From the NCBI GenBank assembly GCA_035457425.1, contig DATIBR010000163.1:1-37003 (forward strand): a stretch of DNA of 37,003 nucleotides, in the 5' to 3' direction. The notes below the pieces were generated by a model. It did not search any database. It had not been told where the DNA came from and saw nothing but the letters and a program-made list of their open reading frames with translations. Of the stretch, positions 20,899-29,902 are shown piece by piece (position 1 is the stretch's first letter; each line of letters starts with the position of its first letter). A program made the position numbers and the translations under genes. This DNA is from Terriglobales bacterium (lineage in GTDB: Bacteria > Acidobacteriota > Terriglobia > Terriglobales > Acidobacteriaceae).

Positions 20899-23748
20899 TT
20901 ACGCCGTCAGCTCCGCCGCCACCCGTTCCGTGACGAACGCCTCGATCACGTCGCCCTTCTTGATGTCGCCGTAGTTCGCGATCGAGATGCCGCACTCCAT
21001 GCCGTTGCGCACCTCGCTCACGTCGTCCTTGAAGCGCCGCAGCGACCCGATCTTGCCCTTGTAGACGACCACGTTGTCGCGCAGCAGCCGCACCTCGTTG
21101 TTCTGTTTGATCGTGCCGTCCGAAACCTGGCAGCCCGCTACCGTCCCCACCTTCGGGATGCGGAACGTCTCCTTCACCTCGGCGCGCCCCATGTAGGTTT
21201 CCTTGACCACCGGTTCCAGCAGTCCGGTCATCGCCTTCTTGATCTCGTCCTGCAGCTCGTAAATGATCGAGTGCAGCCGGATGTCGACGCCTTCCTGCTC
21301 CGCCAGTTCGTGCGCCTTGCGCTCCGGCCGCACGCTGAACCCGATGATGATCGCGTTCGACGCCGACGCCAGCAGCACGTCCGTCTCCGTGATCGCGCCC
21401 ACACCCGTGTGCAGCACCTTGATCTTCACTTTGTCCGTCGACAGCTTGTTCAGCGTGTCGCTCAGCACTTCCACCGACCCCTGCACGTCGCCCTTCAGGA
21501 TGATGGGCAGCTCTTTCACGCCCGCCGTCTTGATCTGCTCCGCCAGGCCTTCCAGCGACACGCGGCTCGACTTCGCCAGCGTCGCCTCGCGCGCTTTCTG
21601 CTCCCGGTACCCCGCGATGCCCTTCGCCTTGTCGCGGTCCGCCACCACCACCAGTTGGTCGCCCGCCTGCGGCAGCCCTTCCAGTCCCAGCACCTCGACC
21701 GGCGTCGCCGGCGGCGCTTCTTCCACCGTGTTGCCGCGGTCGTCGAACATCGCGCGCACCTTGCCGAACGTGTTGCCGACCACGAACTGGTCGCCCGCCC
21801 GCAGCGTCCCGTTCTGGATCAGCACCGTCGCCACCGCTCCCCGCCCACGGTCCAGCTTCGCCTCCAGCACCGTGCCGTTCGCCGGACGATCCGGCGCCGC
21901 CTTCAACCCCTGCACGTCCGCCACCAGGCAGATCATCTCCAGCAGCAGGTTCAGGTTCTTCTTCTGCTTCGCCGATACGTCCACGAACACCGTCGTGCCG
22001 CCCCAGTCTTCCGGCATCAACCCGCGGTCCGCCAGCTGCTTCTTCACCCGCTCCGGCATCGCGTCCGGCTTGTCGATCTTGTTGACCGCCACGATCAGCG
22101 GCACCTTCGCCGCCTGCGCGTGGTCGATCGCCTCCAGCGTCTGCGGCATCACGCCGTCATCCGCCGCCACCACCAGCACCACGATGTCCGTCACCTTCGC
22201 GCCCCGCGCGCGCATGCGCGTGAACGCCTCGTGGCCCGGCGTGTCGATGAACGTGATCTCCCGCCCGAACGCCGGCGACCCCTGCTCCGTCACCCGCACC
22301 TTGTACGCCCCGATGTGCTGCGTGATTCCGCCCGCCTCGCCCTCCGCCACGTTCGCCAGCCGGATCGAATCCAGCAGCGTCGTCTTGCCGTGGTCCACGT
22401 GGCCCATGATGGTCACGATCGGCGGACGCGCCGCCCCGCCCCCTTCGCCCACGATCTCTTCCGCGCCCGACTCCACCGCTTCCTTCGCGGCCTGCTCTTC
22501 GAACGTGCTGACGCGCGTGTCGGCGCCGAACTGCCGCGCCATCTCCGTCGCCAGGTTCGCTTCCAGCGTCTGGTTGATGGTCGCGAACACGCCCTTCGCC
22601 AGCAGCCGCGTGATCAGGTCCTTCCCGCGGATCTCGAGCTTCTCCGCCAGGTCCTTCACGCTGATGCCTTCCGTGATGTCGATCGTGCGCGTGATCGGCA
22701 GCGGCTCGGTCGAGAGCGAGAGCCGTGGCGGCGGCACGAAGCCCTTCATCGGGCCTTCCTTCACGCCGCGCGGCACGTAGCGCTGCCCCGGCCGCCGCGC
22801 CGGACCACCCGGACGTCCTGCCGGCCGGCCCGTAGGCGGGCCCATCGGCGCGCCCGGTCCCACCCCGATCGGCCGCACGCCCGTCGGAGAGGTGCGCGTC
22901 GGATGCAGTCTGCGTTCGCCCGGCTTCAGCGGCGGCCGCGCTCCCGGCGCTCCTGGACGCGGCCGCTGGAAGATCGGCTGGCCCGGCACCGGGCGTCCCG
23001 GCGCTGGACGGCCCTGCATTCCCGGACGCGGCCCGATGGGCTGCCCCGGGCGCGGCGGCGCCCCGCCCGGCATTCCCGGACGCGGCGTCGCCGGCGCCAG
23101 GTACACCGGGCGCGGCCCTGTCTGCGGCGTGATCACGCGCCGCTGCGGGCTTGGCGGAGTCGGCGGCGCCTGCGGCGGCGCCGCTTGCTGCGGCGGCTGC
23201 GTCGGAGGTGTGACTTGCACCGGCGCTTGCGCCGGCGGCACTTGTGTGACCGGACTCGGCGTCGGCGGCGGCGCGATCGTCTGCCCCGGCGGAGCCGCCG
23301 GAGGCTTCGGGGTCGCTTGCGATGCCGGCACCACCGTCGCGGCCGGCGGCGGCGTCACGCTCTTGATCGCCGGCGGTGGCGCCGCGGGCGGCGGGGTCGC
23401 CGCCGGCTTGGTCGCCGCCGGCGCCGCGGGCTTCGCCGCGGCAGGCTTCGCCGGCGCCGCCGGTGCCGCCTTCGACTGGATGGCCTTGAGGACGTCTCCC
23501 GGCTTGGAGATCTTCGAGAGGTCGAACTTCGGCTTCAGCTCGTCGGCCGTCGCTTTGTGCGCCGACTTCGATTCCTTGGCCGGCGCCGACGACTTCGCAA
23601 AGTGCTTCCGCACCTTCTCCGCTTCGTCGGCTTCCAGAGAGCTCGAATGCGTCTTCTTCTCGGTCACCCCTACGTCTTCCAGAACGTCGAGGATCGCCTT
23701 GCTCTTTACTTCCAGCTCTCTTGCCAGGTCATTGATCCGGATCTTCAT
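20899..23748 (-). CDS. infB: Translation initiation factor IF-2, 949 aa
   Basis: Residues 1-50 are an IF2_N domain ([20 protein letters not shown]). Residues about 60-340 are a Pro/Ala/Gly-rich spacer. A second IF2_N-like domain follows (363-408, [18 protein letters not shown]). The GTPase domain carries G1 GHVDHGKT (449-456), G3 DTPGH (502-506) and G4 NKID (556-559), then the domains that bind fMet-tRNA and the ribosome. IF-2 places initiator tRNA on the 30S subunit. It follows nusA after a 125-bp spacer that lacks the ylxR gene often found there. The stop codon directly touches a heptamer array. Confidence 0.98.
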   Translation of the reverse strand: MKIRINDLARELEVKSKAILDVLEDVGVTEKKTHSSSLEADEAEKVRKHFAKSSAPAKESKSAHKATADELKPKFDLSKISKPGDVLKAIQSKAAPAAPAKPAAAKPAAPAATKPAATPPPAAPPPAIKSVTPPPAATVVPASQATPKPPAAPPGQTIAPPPTPSPVTQVPPAQAPVQVTPPTQPPQQAAPPQAPPTPPSPQRRVITPQTGPRPVYLAPATPRPGMPGGAPPRPGQPIGPRPGMQGRPAPGRPVPGQPIFQRPRPGAPGARPPLKPGERRLHPTRTSPTGVRPIGVGPGAPMGPPTGRPAGRPGGPARRPGQRYVPRGVKEGPMKGFVPPPRLSLSTEPLPITRTIDITEGISVKDLAEKLEIRGKDLITRLLAKGVFATINQTLEANLATEMARQFGADTRVSTFEEQAAKEAVESGAEEIVGEGGGAARPPIVTIMGHVDHGKTTLLDSIRLANVAEGEAGGITQHIGAYKVRVTEQGSPAFGREITFIDTPGHEAFTRMRARGAKVTDIVVLVVAADDGVMPQTLEAIDHAQAAKVPLIVAVNKIDKPDAMPERVKKQLADRGLMPEDWGGTTVFVDVSAKQKKNLNLLLEMICLVADVQGLKAAPDRPANGTVLEAKLDRGRGAVATVLIQNGTLRAGDQFVVGNTFGKVRAMFDDRGNTVEEAPPATPVEVLGLEGLPQAGDQLVVVADRDKAKGIAGYREQKAREATLAKSSRVSLEGLAEQIKTAGVKELPIILKGDVQGSVEVLSDTLNKLSTDKVKIKVLHTGVGAITETDVLLASASNAIIIGFSVRPERKAHELAEQEGVDIRLHSIIYELQDEIKKAMTGLLEPVVKETYMGRAEVKETFRIPKVGTVAGCQVSDGTIKQNNEVRLLRDNVVVYKGKIGSLRRFKDDVSEVRNGMECGISIANYGDIKKGDVIEAFVTERVAAELTA

Positions 23749-23807
23749 TCCGCCTTGTTTTTCCTTTGCCGCTAAGTCTTCATCTCGACCTCACGGGATT
23801 AAAACCT

Positions 23808-23846
23808 GTCATCCTGGGCCCGCCGCAGCGGGCGAAGGATCTCATC
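23808..23846. repeat. GTCATCCTGGGCCCGCC...GGGCGAAGGATCTCAT palindrome
   Basis: Member of the six-copy family, placed in the nusA-infB spacer and therefore probably transcribed. Confidence 0.8.
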
Positions 23847-23873
23847 GCGACGATCGTTTCGTGAGCGACCGCC

Positions 23874-25457
23874 TCACTTCTCCTCCGGCTCCACCGTCTC
23901 CTCCGGCGCCGCGTTCTCCTCGCCGTGCGTGTGGACCTCGGCCACGTCCGCGTCGGGCGCGTTCTCCACGCCCGCGATCGCGTCCGCTTCCAGCGCCTGG
24001 CCGGTCTCCGCCGCCTCGGCGTACTCCGAGTTCTCCGGCTTCACTCCGGGAAGGATCGTCTCGCCCGACGCCGCCGCGTCCAGCCCGCTGGACTCCGTCG
24101 TGTCGAGCGACGCCTCGCCGCCGGCCGCCTCGACCACTGGCTCCGCCCCTTCCGCTTCCGCTGCCGGCGCCGCGCTTTCGCTCGATTCCAGGCTGGCGAA
24201 ATAATTGTTCACCGCCAGCGAGATCTTCTCGATCGTCTTCGGCCCGATGCCCGGGATCTCCTCCAGTTGCTCCGGCGTCATGTCCGCCAGCGCTTCCACC
24301 GTCGAGATGCCCGCCGCCGCCAGCTTCTCCATCAGGCCTTCGCCCAGTTCCTTCACGTTCGAGAGCGGCGTGGTCGTGCCCACCAGCGCGGCCATCTGCT
24401 GCTCGACCTCCTGCCGCTTCTCCTCTTCGCTCTTGATGTCGATCTTCCAGCCCAGCAGCTTCGCCGCCAGCCGCACGTTCTGGCCCTTCTTGCCGATCGC
24501 CAGCGACAGCTGCGAGTCGTCCACGATCACTTCCAGGTGCTTGTCGGCCGCGTCCACGATCGAGACGCGGCTCACCTTCGCCGGCTGCAGCGCCTTCTCC
24601 GCGAACGTCACCGGGTCTTCGTGGTACTCGATGATGTCGATCTTCTCCCCGCGCAGCTCGCGGATGATCGACTGCACGCGCATCCCCTTCATGCCGACGC
24701 ACGCGCCCACCGAATCCACGTCCTTGTCCTTCGACATCACCGCGATCTTGGTGCGCTCCCCCGCCTCGCGCGCGATCGCGCGGATCACCACCGTCCCGTC
24801 ATAGATCTCCGGCACTTCTGTCTGGAACAGGTGCTGCACCAGCTCCGGCGCCGCGCGCGACACCACCACCGCCGGACCCTTCGCGTTCTTCTCCACCCGC
24901 ATCAGCACCACGCGCACCCGCTCACCCACCGCGAACGACTCCAGCCGTGACTGCTCCTTGCGCGGCATCCGCGCTTCCGCCTTGCCGATGTCGAAGATCA
25001 CGTCCGGACCTTCCACGCGCTTCACCGTCGCCGTCAGGATCTCGTTCCCCCGGCCCGAATACTCGTTGAACACCGTGTCGCGCTCGGCCTCGCGCACCTT
25101 CTGGAAGATGACCTGCTTTGCCAGCTGCGCCGCGATCCGCCCCAGCACGTCCGTCGGCTTGTAGAACCGCACCTCCCCGCCCACCTCCGCGTTCGGGTCC
25201 ACCTTCTTCGCGTCTCCCAGCGTGATCTGCAGGTTCGGGTCCTCGATCTGCTCCGGTCCTTCCACGATCGCCTTCACCGCGAACGCCCGGATCTGCCCCG
25301 ACTCCTTGTCCAGCTCCGCCCGCAGGTTCTCCGTCGACTTGTAGTACTTGCGCGTCGCGACCACGATCGCGTCCTCGACCGCGCCCACCACGATCGCCGG
25401 GTCGATCCCCTTCTCGCGGCTCAGCAGCTCGATCTGTTGATACAGCGCACTCGCCAT
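23874..25457 (-). CDS. nusA: Transcription termination/antitermination protein NusA, 527 aa
   Basis: The N-terminal RNA-polymerase binding domain (1-125, MASALYQQIELLSREKGI) is followed by S1 (about 135-200), KH1 and KH2 (CVGMKGMRVQSIIRELRGEKID; LSLAIGKKGQNVRLAAKL), and one helix-hairpin-helix unit (LADMTPEQLEEIPGIGPKTI, about 390-410). The last 100 residues are an acidic, Ala/Glu-rich tail of no recognised fold. NusA modulates pausing, termination and antitermination. The gene lies between rimP and infB in the standard order. Its control through the rimP leader terminator would be a feedback loop, but that is inference. Confidence 0.97.
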   Translation of the reverse strand: MASALYQQIELLSREKGIDPAIVVGAVEDAIVVATRKYYKSTENLRAELDKESGQIRAFAVKAIVEGPEQIEDPNLQITLGDAKKVDPNAEVGGEVRFYKPTDVLGRIAAQLAKQVIFQKVREAERDTVFNEYSGRGNEILTATVKRVEGPDVIFDIGKAEARMPRKEQSRLESFAVGERVRVVLMRVEKNAKGPAVVVSRAAPELVQHLFQTEVPEIYDGTVVIRAIAREAGERTKIAVMSKDKDVDSVGACVGMKGMRVQSIIRELRGEKIDIIEYHEDPVTFAEKALQPAKVSRVSIVDAADKHLEVIVDDSQLSLAIGKKGQNVRLAAKLLGWKIDIKSEEEKRQEVEQQMAALVGTTTPLSNVKELGEGLMEKLAAAGISTVEALADMTPEQLEEIPGIGPKTIEKISLAVNNYFASLESSESAAPAAEAEGAEPVVEAAGGEASLDTTESSGLDAAASGETILPGVKPENSEYAEAAETGQALEADAIAGVENAPDADVAEVHTHGEENAAPEETVEPEEK

Positions 25458-25472
25458 AGTCCGTCCCTTGTT

Positions 25473-25547
25473 GCGCCGGCCTCTCGCCGGCGGTCGCCCG
25501 GGCGTCTCGCCCGCGCTTCTGGCCCCTGGTCACTGACCACGAGCCAC
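25473..25547. repeat. Palindromes and GTGGTCA-type heptamers in the rimP-nusA spacer
   Basis: 25475-25491 is GCCGGC-CTCTC-GCCGGC and is followed by a GGGCG-TCT-CGCCC arm pair. 25527-25547 holds three period-7 units TGGTCAC, TGACCAC, GAGCCAC that run into the rimP stop codon (25547-25549). Confidence 0.7.
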
Positions 25548-26083
25548 TAGATCTCCGGAACGAGGTTCGCTCGCTCCACGTTGCCCAATTCCACCGCGAT
25601 CACTCGCCGCTCGGGCGCCGGCTTGTTCTTCCGTTTCTCCGGCGTCACGTCCAGCGTCAAGCGGCCCTCGCCGAACGCTTCCAGTCTGCCTTCCCAGTGC
25701 CGGTTGTTCTCCACCGGCTCGCGCGTCATCAGCTTCACGCGGCTGCCGGTGAAGCGCGCAAAATCTTCCGCCTTGCTCAACTTCCGGTCCAGCCCCGGCG
25801 ACGACACCTCCAGCAGGTACGCCCCGCCCGGGATCACGTCCTCCACGTCCAGGATCGTGCTCATCTCCCGGCTGACCGCCTCGCAATCCGAATGCGTCAC
25901 CCCGTACTGCACCAGCTCGTCCGGCGTGCTGCCGGCTTGCGCCGCGCCCGCCTTCTCGATGTACACCCGCAGCAGCCGGCCACCCTTGCCCGCCCCGCCG
26001 CGAAACTCCACGTCGGCGATCTCCAGGCCCAGGTCCTTCGCCACCCGCTCCGCGATCGCCCTCACTTGTTCTTCCAACGCCAT
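25547..26083 (-). CDS. rimP: Ribosome maturation factor RimP, 178 aa
   Basis: ALEEQVRAIAERVAKDLGLEIADVEF, LRVYIEKAG, HSDCEAVSREMSTILDVED and YLLEVSSPGLDRKL (each a RimP hallmark, quoted in parts) identify the 30S maturation factor. The ATG at 26083 starts MALEEQVRAIAERV, matching the family start; further upstream codons would translate the leader hairpin. It is the first gene of the rimP-nusA-infB block. Only seven bases separate its ATG from the end of a terminator-like T-stretch, so expression of the whole block may be set by readthrough of this hairpin. The stop codon is formed at the edge of a heptamer array. Confidence 0.95.
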   Translation of the reverse strand: MALEEQVRAIAERVAKDLGLEIADVEFRGGAGKGGRLLRVYIEKAGAAQAGSTPDELVQYGVTHSDCEAVSREMSTILDVEDVIPGGAYLLEVSSPGLDRKLSKAEDFARFTGSRVKLMTREPVENNRHWEGRLEAFGEGRLTLDVTPEKRKNKPAPERRVIAVELGNVERANLVPEI

Positions 26084-26086
26084 CCC

Positions 26087-26112
26087 AAAATAAAAGTGGG
26101 CTTGCGCCCACT
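26087..26112 (-). terminator. Terminator-like hairpin in the rimP leader (possible attenuator)
   Basis: On the minus strand AGTGGGC-GCAA-GCCCACT (26112-26095) is followed by TTTATTTT and then GGGATG, the rimP start. It lies within the transcript, about 80-100 nt after the predicted start site. Confidence 0.7.
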
Positions 26113-26195
26113 GGTGTGCTTCGCCAGCTTCCCCGCCTGGATTTACTACGCACAGCCACACACAGCGCGGGTGGGTACAGCCACTACAATCACCA

Positions 26196-26224
26196 AGTAT
26201 ACGCCTCGTCTCACCGCCTGACAA
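26196..26224 (-). promoter_or_regulatory. Sigma70-type promoter for rimP-nusA-infB
   Basis: On the minus strand TTGTCA (26224-26219), a 17-nt spacer and TATACT (26201-26196). Both boxes match the consensus in five of six positions. The start site should be near 26189, which gives a leader of about 106 nt. Confidence 0.75.
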
Positions 26225-26413
26225 CGGCCCGCCCGCCTCTCGCCCGCACGCGGCAGGCCCCCCAACCCCTTCAAAACCTTAGCCCTTTCGGGCAGCGTCC
26301 ATCGGACACGTCCGGCTTGTCCGACCAGCCCTTGGCCTACTTCCCTCCCGTTATCTTTTCGGTTGCTGTCCTTCCGCGTAGCCTGCAAACGTCGGCGCAA
26401 AGGTGTTGACCCT

Positions 26414-26746
26414 ATGCAAGCCCCCAGCTCGCTGCGCCCCGTCCTGACGCTGCCCGCGCAGCCCGCCCTCCGCTTCCGTCTGCTCGATTCCGACGCCTGG
26501 CTCGACGGCCAGGTCGAAGACCTCTCGCGCCACACCATCTGCTTCCTGACCGACCTCCCGCTCGAGCTCGGCGCGGAACTGGAAGTCGTGCTGCCCGCGC
26601 CGGCGCTCGCTCCTCTCCGCACTTACGGACCGCCGCAGCGCGCCCGCGTCGTCAGCCGCGTCCTCGACCGCTGGCCCGACCTCCGCACCGCCGTCACCGC
26701 CGTGCTGTCCGAAGTCCCGGGCACGCACTTCGCGGGGGCGGCATGA
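26414..26746 (+). CDS. PilZ-like protein, degenerate, 110 aa
   Basis: A single PilZ-like beta-barrel: PALRFRLLDSDAWLDGQVEDLSRHTICFL, then LELGAELEVVLPAPA and ARVVSRVLDRWPDLR. The DxSxxG motif is changed (DLSRHTI, no glycine) and the RxxxR arginines are not obvious, so binding of cyclic di-GMP is doubtful. The ATG at 26414 lies 9 nt after AAGGTG. Its TGA overlaps the ATG of the next PilZ gene (ATGA, 26743-26746), so the two are translated together. Confidence 0.75.
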   Translation: MQAPSSLRPVLTLPAQPALRFRLLDSDAWLDGQVEDLSRHTICFLTDLPLELGAELEVVLPAPALAPLRTYGPPQRARVVSRVLDRWPDLRTAVTAVLSEVPGTHFAGAA

Positions 26747-27381
26747 GAGGCCATGCTGCCATGATCCTGCGCGTCCACACGCCCTCCGATCACGCCGAAC
26801 GGCGCCATCCGCGCGTGCGCGTCGCCCTGCCCGTCGAGATGCGTAGCGGGCTGATGCTCGCGCTCGGCACCAGCTCCGACCTCAGCGAAGGTGGCATGCT
26901 GCTCGCCTCTCCCATCCGCGTGGAGCGCGATCCCGAGCTCTGGCTGCGCTTCAACCTGCCCAACGGACACTCCGTCCGCACCCAGGCCAGGATCTGCCAT
27001 AGCCAGCCCGACGGCCGCCTCGGCGTCAGCTTCGACCGCCTCTCGCCCCAGGACAAGTTCGCCCTCGCCGAGGCCCTGCAGCGCCTGCTCGGCTACACCC
27101 GCCGCGGCCAGCGCCGCGCCCGGCGCCTGCACATCACGCTTCGCCCGGTCGGCTCGCCCGACAGCGAGCAGGAAATCGCCGAGACCATCCTCATCAGCCC
27201 CCACGGCGGCCTCATGCTCTCCCGCGCGCACCACAAGCTGCTCGACCAGGTCACCATCGCCTGGCCCGAGCGCCGCAAGCAGGCCGACGCCCGCATCGTC
27301 TATCGCCGCTCCGCCGGACCCGGCGGCCTCTACGAGCTCGGCTTCACCTTCGAAGACACCGACAACTTCTGGGAGCTCTGA
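26743..27381 (+). CDS. Two-domain PilZ protein, 212 aa
   Basis: The first PilZ domain has the RxxxR motif (ERRHPRVRVALPVEM, residues 19-33) and DLSEGGMLL (47-55), the complete cyclic-di-GMP pattern. A second domain (about 125-210) shows RRLHITLRPVG, ILISPHGGLML and ARIVYR, a weaker copy. The protein is soluble. It is coupled to the preceding PilZ-like gene by a four-base overlap and followed 131 bp later by a third PilZ gene. Such proteins are receptors that transmit the second messenger to secretion, motility or polysaccharide machinery; no partner is encoded nearby. Confidence 0.85.
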   Translation: MRGHAAMILRVHTPSDHAERRHPRVRVALPVEMRSGLMLALGTSSDLSEGGMLLASPIRVERDPELWLRFNLPNGHSVRTQARICHSQPDGRLGVSFDRLSPQDKFALAEALQRLLGYTRRGQRRARRLHITLRPVGSPDSEQEIAETILISPHGGLMLSRAHHKLLDQVTIAWPERRKQADARIVYRRSAGPGGLYELGFTFEDTDNFWEL

Positions 27382-27512
27382 CGACCGAGTCTTTCCTTCC
27401 GGTTCAGTGACTTACGGGATGTTGGTGACCCTCGTAATCTTGCGCCCGCGCCCGCCCCGGCGCACACTCCATGGTGCAGGCCGCGATCTCGGGGTCGAGG
27501 AAGGAGATTCGT

Positions 27513-27854
27513 ATGGCCACTAACCAAGCCAAGCGTGAGCGCCGCCGGGCGCACCGCGTTTCCACCGACATTGAAGTCCGCTACGGCGCCAACGGCGAGC
27601 TCGTCCTCGCCGCCGCCTGCGACTTGAGCGAGCACGGCATCGGTCTGATGGGGCCTCGCCTCTACCCCATCGGGACCGAGCTCGACCTTCGCTTCCGCAC
27701 CCCGCGCGAGGGCGCCGGCGCCGGCACCCTGCTGTTCCTCCGCGGCACCGTGCGCCACGCCGTCGGCAAGCGGCTGGGACTCCGCTTCGCCGTCGTCCCG
27801 GAAGAGGCGCGGCGCGCGCTCTGCCAGTCGGTCCACCAGCTGGACGCGCCGTGA
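27513..27854 (+). CDS. PilZ-domain protein, 113 aa
   Basis: KRERRRAHRVSTDIEVRYG carries the RxxxR motif and CDLSEHGIGLMGP the DxSxxG motif, followed by GTELDLRFRTP and GTVRHAVGKRLGLRFAVV, so the cyclic-di-GMP binding site looks complete. The ATG at 27513 has a strong ribosome binding site (AGGAAGGAG). It is the third PilZ gene in a row on this strand. It ends 30 bp before the CDF-like gene. Confidence 0.88.
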   Translation: MATNQAKRERRRAHRVSTDIEVRYGANGELVLAAACDLSEHGIGLMGPRLYPIGTELDLRFRTPREGAGAGTLLFLRGTVRHAVGKRLGLRFAVVPEEARRALCQSVHQLDAP

Positions 27855-27871
27855 GGAGCCCTCCACCGGAC

Positions 27872-27877
27872 TAGAAT
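27872..27877 (+). promoter_or_regulatory. Candidate -10 box (TAGAAT) of the CDF-like gene
   Basis: TAGAAT is followed by seven bases (CGCGGCA) and the GTG at 27885; predicts a leaderless transcript. Confidence 0.5.
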
Positions 27878-27884
27878 CGCGGCA

Positions 27885-28511
27885 GTGGCCACCGACACCA
27901 TCACGCGGCAGCGCGACCTCCGGCGCGGCATCCGCCTCGAGTACCTCACCGTCGGATGGAACCTGCTCGAAGGCCTGGTCGCCGTCGCCAGCGGCGCCGT
28001 CGCCGGCAGCATCGCGCTCGTCGGCTTCGGCATCGACTCGTTCATCGAGACCTCGTCGGGCGCCGTGCTCCTCTGGCGCCTGCGCGCCGAGCATCGCGGC
28101 GCCGACGCCGCGCGGCTGGAGCAGCGCGCCCTCAGGCTGGTGGGCCTCGGTTTCCTGCTGCTCGCCGCCTACGTCGCCGGCGATGCCGGCCTCGCCCTCT
28201 GGCGCAAGGAAGCCCCCGCGCGCAGCCTCGTCGGCATCGTGCTCGCCGCCGTCTCGCTCGTCGTCATGCCCTGGCTGGCGCACGCCAAGCGCAAGGCCGC
28301 GGGCGCGCTCGCCAGCGCCGCCCTCCACGCCGACTCGCGCCAGACCTCGCTCTGCGCCTATCTCTCCGCCATCTTGCTCGGCGGCCTCGCGCTCAACGCG
28401 ACGCTCGGTTGGTGGTGGGCCGATCCCGTCGCCGCCCTCGCCATGACTCCCATCATCGTGCACGAGGGCCTCGAGGCCCTCCGCGGCGAACACTGCCACG
28501 ACTGCCGCTAA
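27885..28511 (+). CDS. CDF-like cation transporter, membrane domain only, 208 aa
   Basis: About six membrane segments with LVGFGIDSFIETSSG and AALHADSRQTSLCAYLS, which correspond to the paired metal-site motifs of cation diffusion facilitators (HxxxD replaced by D/E-type residues in helix 2, ADS in helix 5), and WWADPVAALAM near the end. The cytoplasmic C-terminal domain is absent and the protein ends GEHCHDCR, a short Cys/His-rich tail that might bind metal. The substrate is uncertain (divalent metal likely). The GTG start follows TAGAAT by 7 nt. Its TAA overlaps the stop of the convergent ACR3 gene. Confidence 0.8.
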   Translation: MATDTITRQRDLRRGIRLEYLTVGWNLLEGLVAVASGAVAGSIALVGFGIDSFIETSSGAVLLWRLRAEHRGADAARLEQRALRLVGLGFLLLAAYVAGDAGLALWRKEAPARSLVGIVLAAVSLVVMPWLAHAKRKAAGALASAALHADSRQTSLCAYLSAILLGGLALNATLGWWWADPVAALAMTPIIVHEGLEALRGEHCHDCR

Positions 28512-29596
28512 GACTCCGGCGCCGCCGGGAACCACTGCCGCGTCCGGTTGCACACCGCGCACACCGACAGCATCACCGGCACTTCCACCAGCACCCCGAC
28601 CACGGTCGCCAGCGCCGCTCCCGAACCCGGCCCGAACAGCGCGATCGCCGTCGCCACCGCCAGCTCAAAGAAATTACTCGCCCCGATCAGCGCCCCCGGC
28701 GCCGCCACCCGGTGCTCCACTTTCAGCACTCGCATCAGGCCGTACGCCAGCCCGGCATTCAGGTACACCTGCACCAGGATCGGGATGGCGATCAGCAGCA
28801 CGTGCAGGTAGCGCCCCGTGATGTTCTCCGCCTGGAACGCGAAGATGAAGACCAGCGTCGCCAGCAGCGCCAGGATGGTGACCGGGCTGAGACGCGGCAG
28901 GAACGCGGTCTCGAACCACTGCTGGCCGCGCGCCCGCGTCAGCCACGCGCGCAGCGCTACCCCGCCCGCCAGCGGCAGCACGAGGAACACCCCCACCGAC
29001 CACAGCAGCACGCTGAACGGCACCGCCAACGACGACGCCCCGCTCACCAGGAAGCGCACGATCGGCGCGAACAGCACCAGCATGATCAGGTCGTTCACCG
29101 ACACCTGCACCAGCGTGTAGGCCGCGTCGCCCTCGGTCAGGTAGCTCCACACGAACACCATCGCCGTGCACGGCGCCGCCGCCAGGATGATCACCCCCGC
29201 GATGTACTGGTCGGCTTCCGCCGGCGTGATCCACGCGGCGAACACGTGCCGGAAGAACAGCCACCCCAGCAGCGCCATCGAGAACGGCTTGACCAGCCAG
29301 TTCACGAACAGCGTCACCAGCAGCCCCCGCGGCTTGCGCCGCACCCCCGCGATGGCTGCGAAGTCCACCTTCATCATCATCGGCGTGATCATCAGCCAGA
29401 TCAGCGCCGCGATCGGCACGTTCACCTGGCTCCCGTGCCCGAACTCCAGCGTCCGCAGCGAATCCACCACGCCCGGCAGCCACTTGCCCAGCAGCAGGCC
29501 CGCGACCATGCACACCGCCACCCACACGCTCAGGTAGCGCTCGAAGACCGAAAGCCGCCGGCGCGCCACCGGAAGCGGGATGGTGGAAGTCGCCAT
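28508..29596 (-). CDS. acr3: ACR3-family arsenite efflux transporter, 362 aa
   Basis: Ten hydrophobic segments with LIWLMITPMMMKVDF, FVNWLVKPFSMALLGW, ILAAAPCTAMVFVWSYL (essential cysteine C143) and GASNFFELAVATAIALFG, all ACR3 hallmarks. It exports arsenite using the membrane potential. No arsR, arsC or arsM gene is adjacent, so this is an orphan ars gene. A TAACAT box 10 nt before the ATG at 29596 may be its -10. It converges with the CDF-like gene, and the two stop codons share bases 28508-28511. Confidence 0.94.
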   Translation of the reverse strand: MATSTIPLPVARRRLSVFERYLSVWVAVCMVAGLLLGKWLPGVVDSLRTLEFGHGSQVNVPIAALIWLMITPMMMKVDFAAIAGVRRKPRGLLVTLFVNWLVKPFSMALLGWLFFRHVFAAWITPAEADQYIAGVIILAAAPCTAMVFVWSYLTEGDAAYTLVQVSVNDLIMLVLFAPIVRFLVSGASSLAVPFSVLLWSVGVFLVLPLAGGVALRAWLTRARGQQWFETAFLPRLSPVTILALLATLVFIFAFQAENITGRYLHVLLIAIPILVQVYLNAGLAYGLMRVLKVEHRVAAPGALIGASNFFELAVATAIALFGPGSGAALATVVGVLVEVPVMLSVCAVCNRTRQWFPAAPES

Positions 29597-29723
29597 CGCT
29601 GCAACGATGTTAGGCGACGCTGGTTCCCCCCTGGGTGACCAGGATCACGTCGCGGCGTGAGCGCTGCGCCGCTCCCCTCCGCCCCTGTTCATGTATTCTT
29701 ATAGATAAGAAATAATATTCCAC

Positions 29724-29752
29724 TTGACAAATAGATGCGCTCGCCGTATTCT
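29724..29752 (+). promoter_or_regulatory. Strong sigma70-type promoter of the Cys/His-motif gene
   Basis: Perfect -35 TTGACA (29724-29729), spacer of 17 nt, -10 TATTCT (29747-29752). The start site would be near 29760, leaving a 160-nt leader. Confidence 0.7.
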
Positions 29753-29791
29753 GATGTTTGCTTTTTATTCGCCATCATGACTCGCGTTTCT

Positions 29792-29844
29792 GAACCACGG
29801 TAAACCACGGTAAACCACGGTGAAACCACGGTAGAGATCACGGT
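29792..29844 (+). repeat. Five direct CCACGGT repeats in the leader
   Basis: GAACCACGGT, AAACCACGGT, AAACCACGGT and GAAACCACGGT follow without gaps (29792-29832), and a fifth, ATCACGGT, is at 29837-29844. Period is 10-11, about one helical turn. They lie downstream of the predicted transcription start. Confidence 0.9.
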
Positions 29845-29902
29845 GCATTTCGAGGTTAAGTCGTTCATTCTGAATCCCCTAGCGGCCCACGAGGGCTGAG
29901 AG

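Larger units (their letters stand above)
26084..26413. other. rimP leader and promoter region, divergent from the first PilZ gene
   Basis: This 330-bp gap has no gene that I can support. 26087-26201 holds the rimP leader with its hairpin; 26196-26224 its promoter. 26225-26413 is upstream of the PilZ genes and shows a weak AAAGGTG ribosome binding site at its end but no clear promoter. Confidence 0.6.

Noticed and set aside
20842-23775. Long open frame on the plus strand opposite infB
   Set aside because: Arg/His-rich composition without domains; infB on the minus strand is certain.
29792-29844. CCACGGT repeats considered as a CRISPR array
   Set aside because: Units are 10-11 bp without spacers and no cas gene is present.
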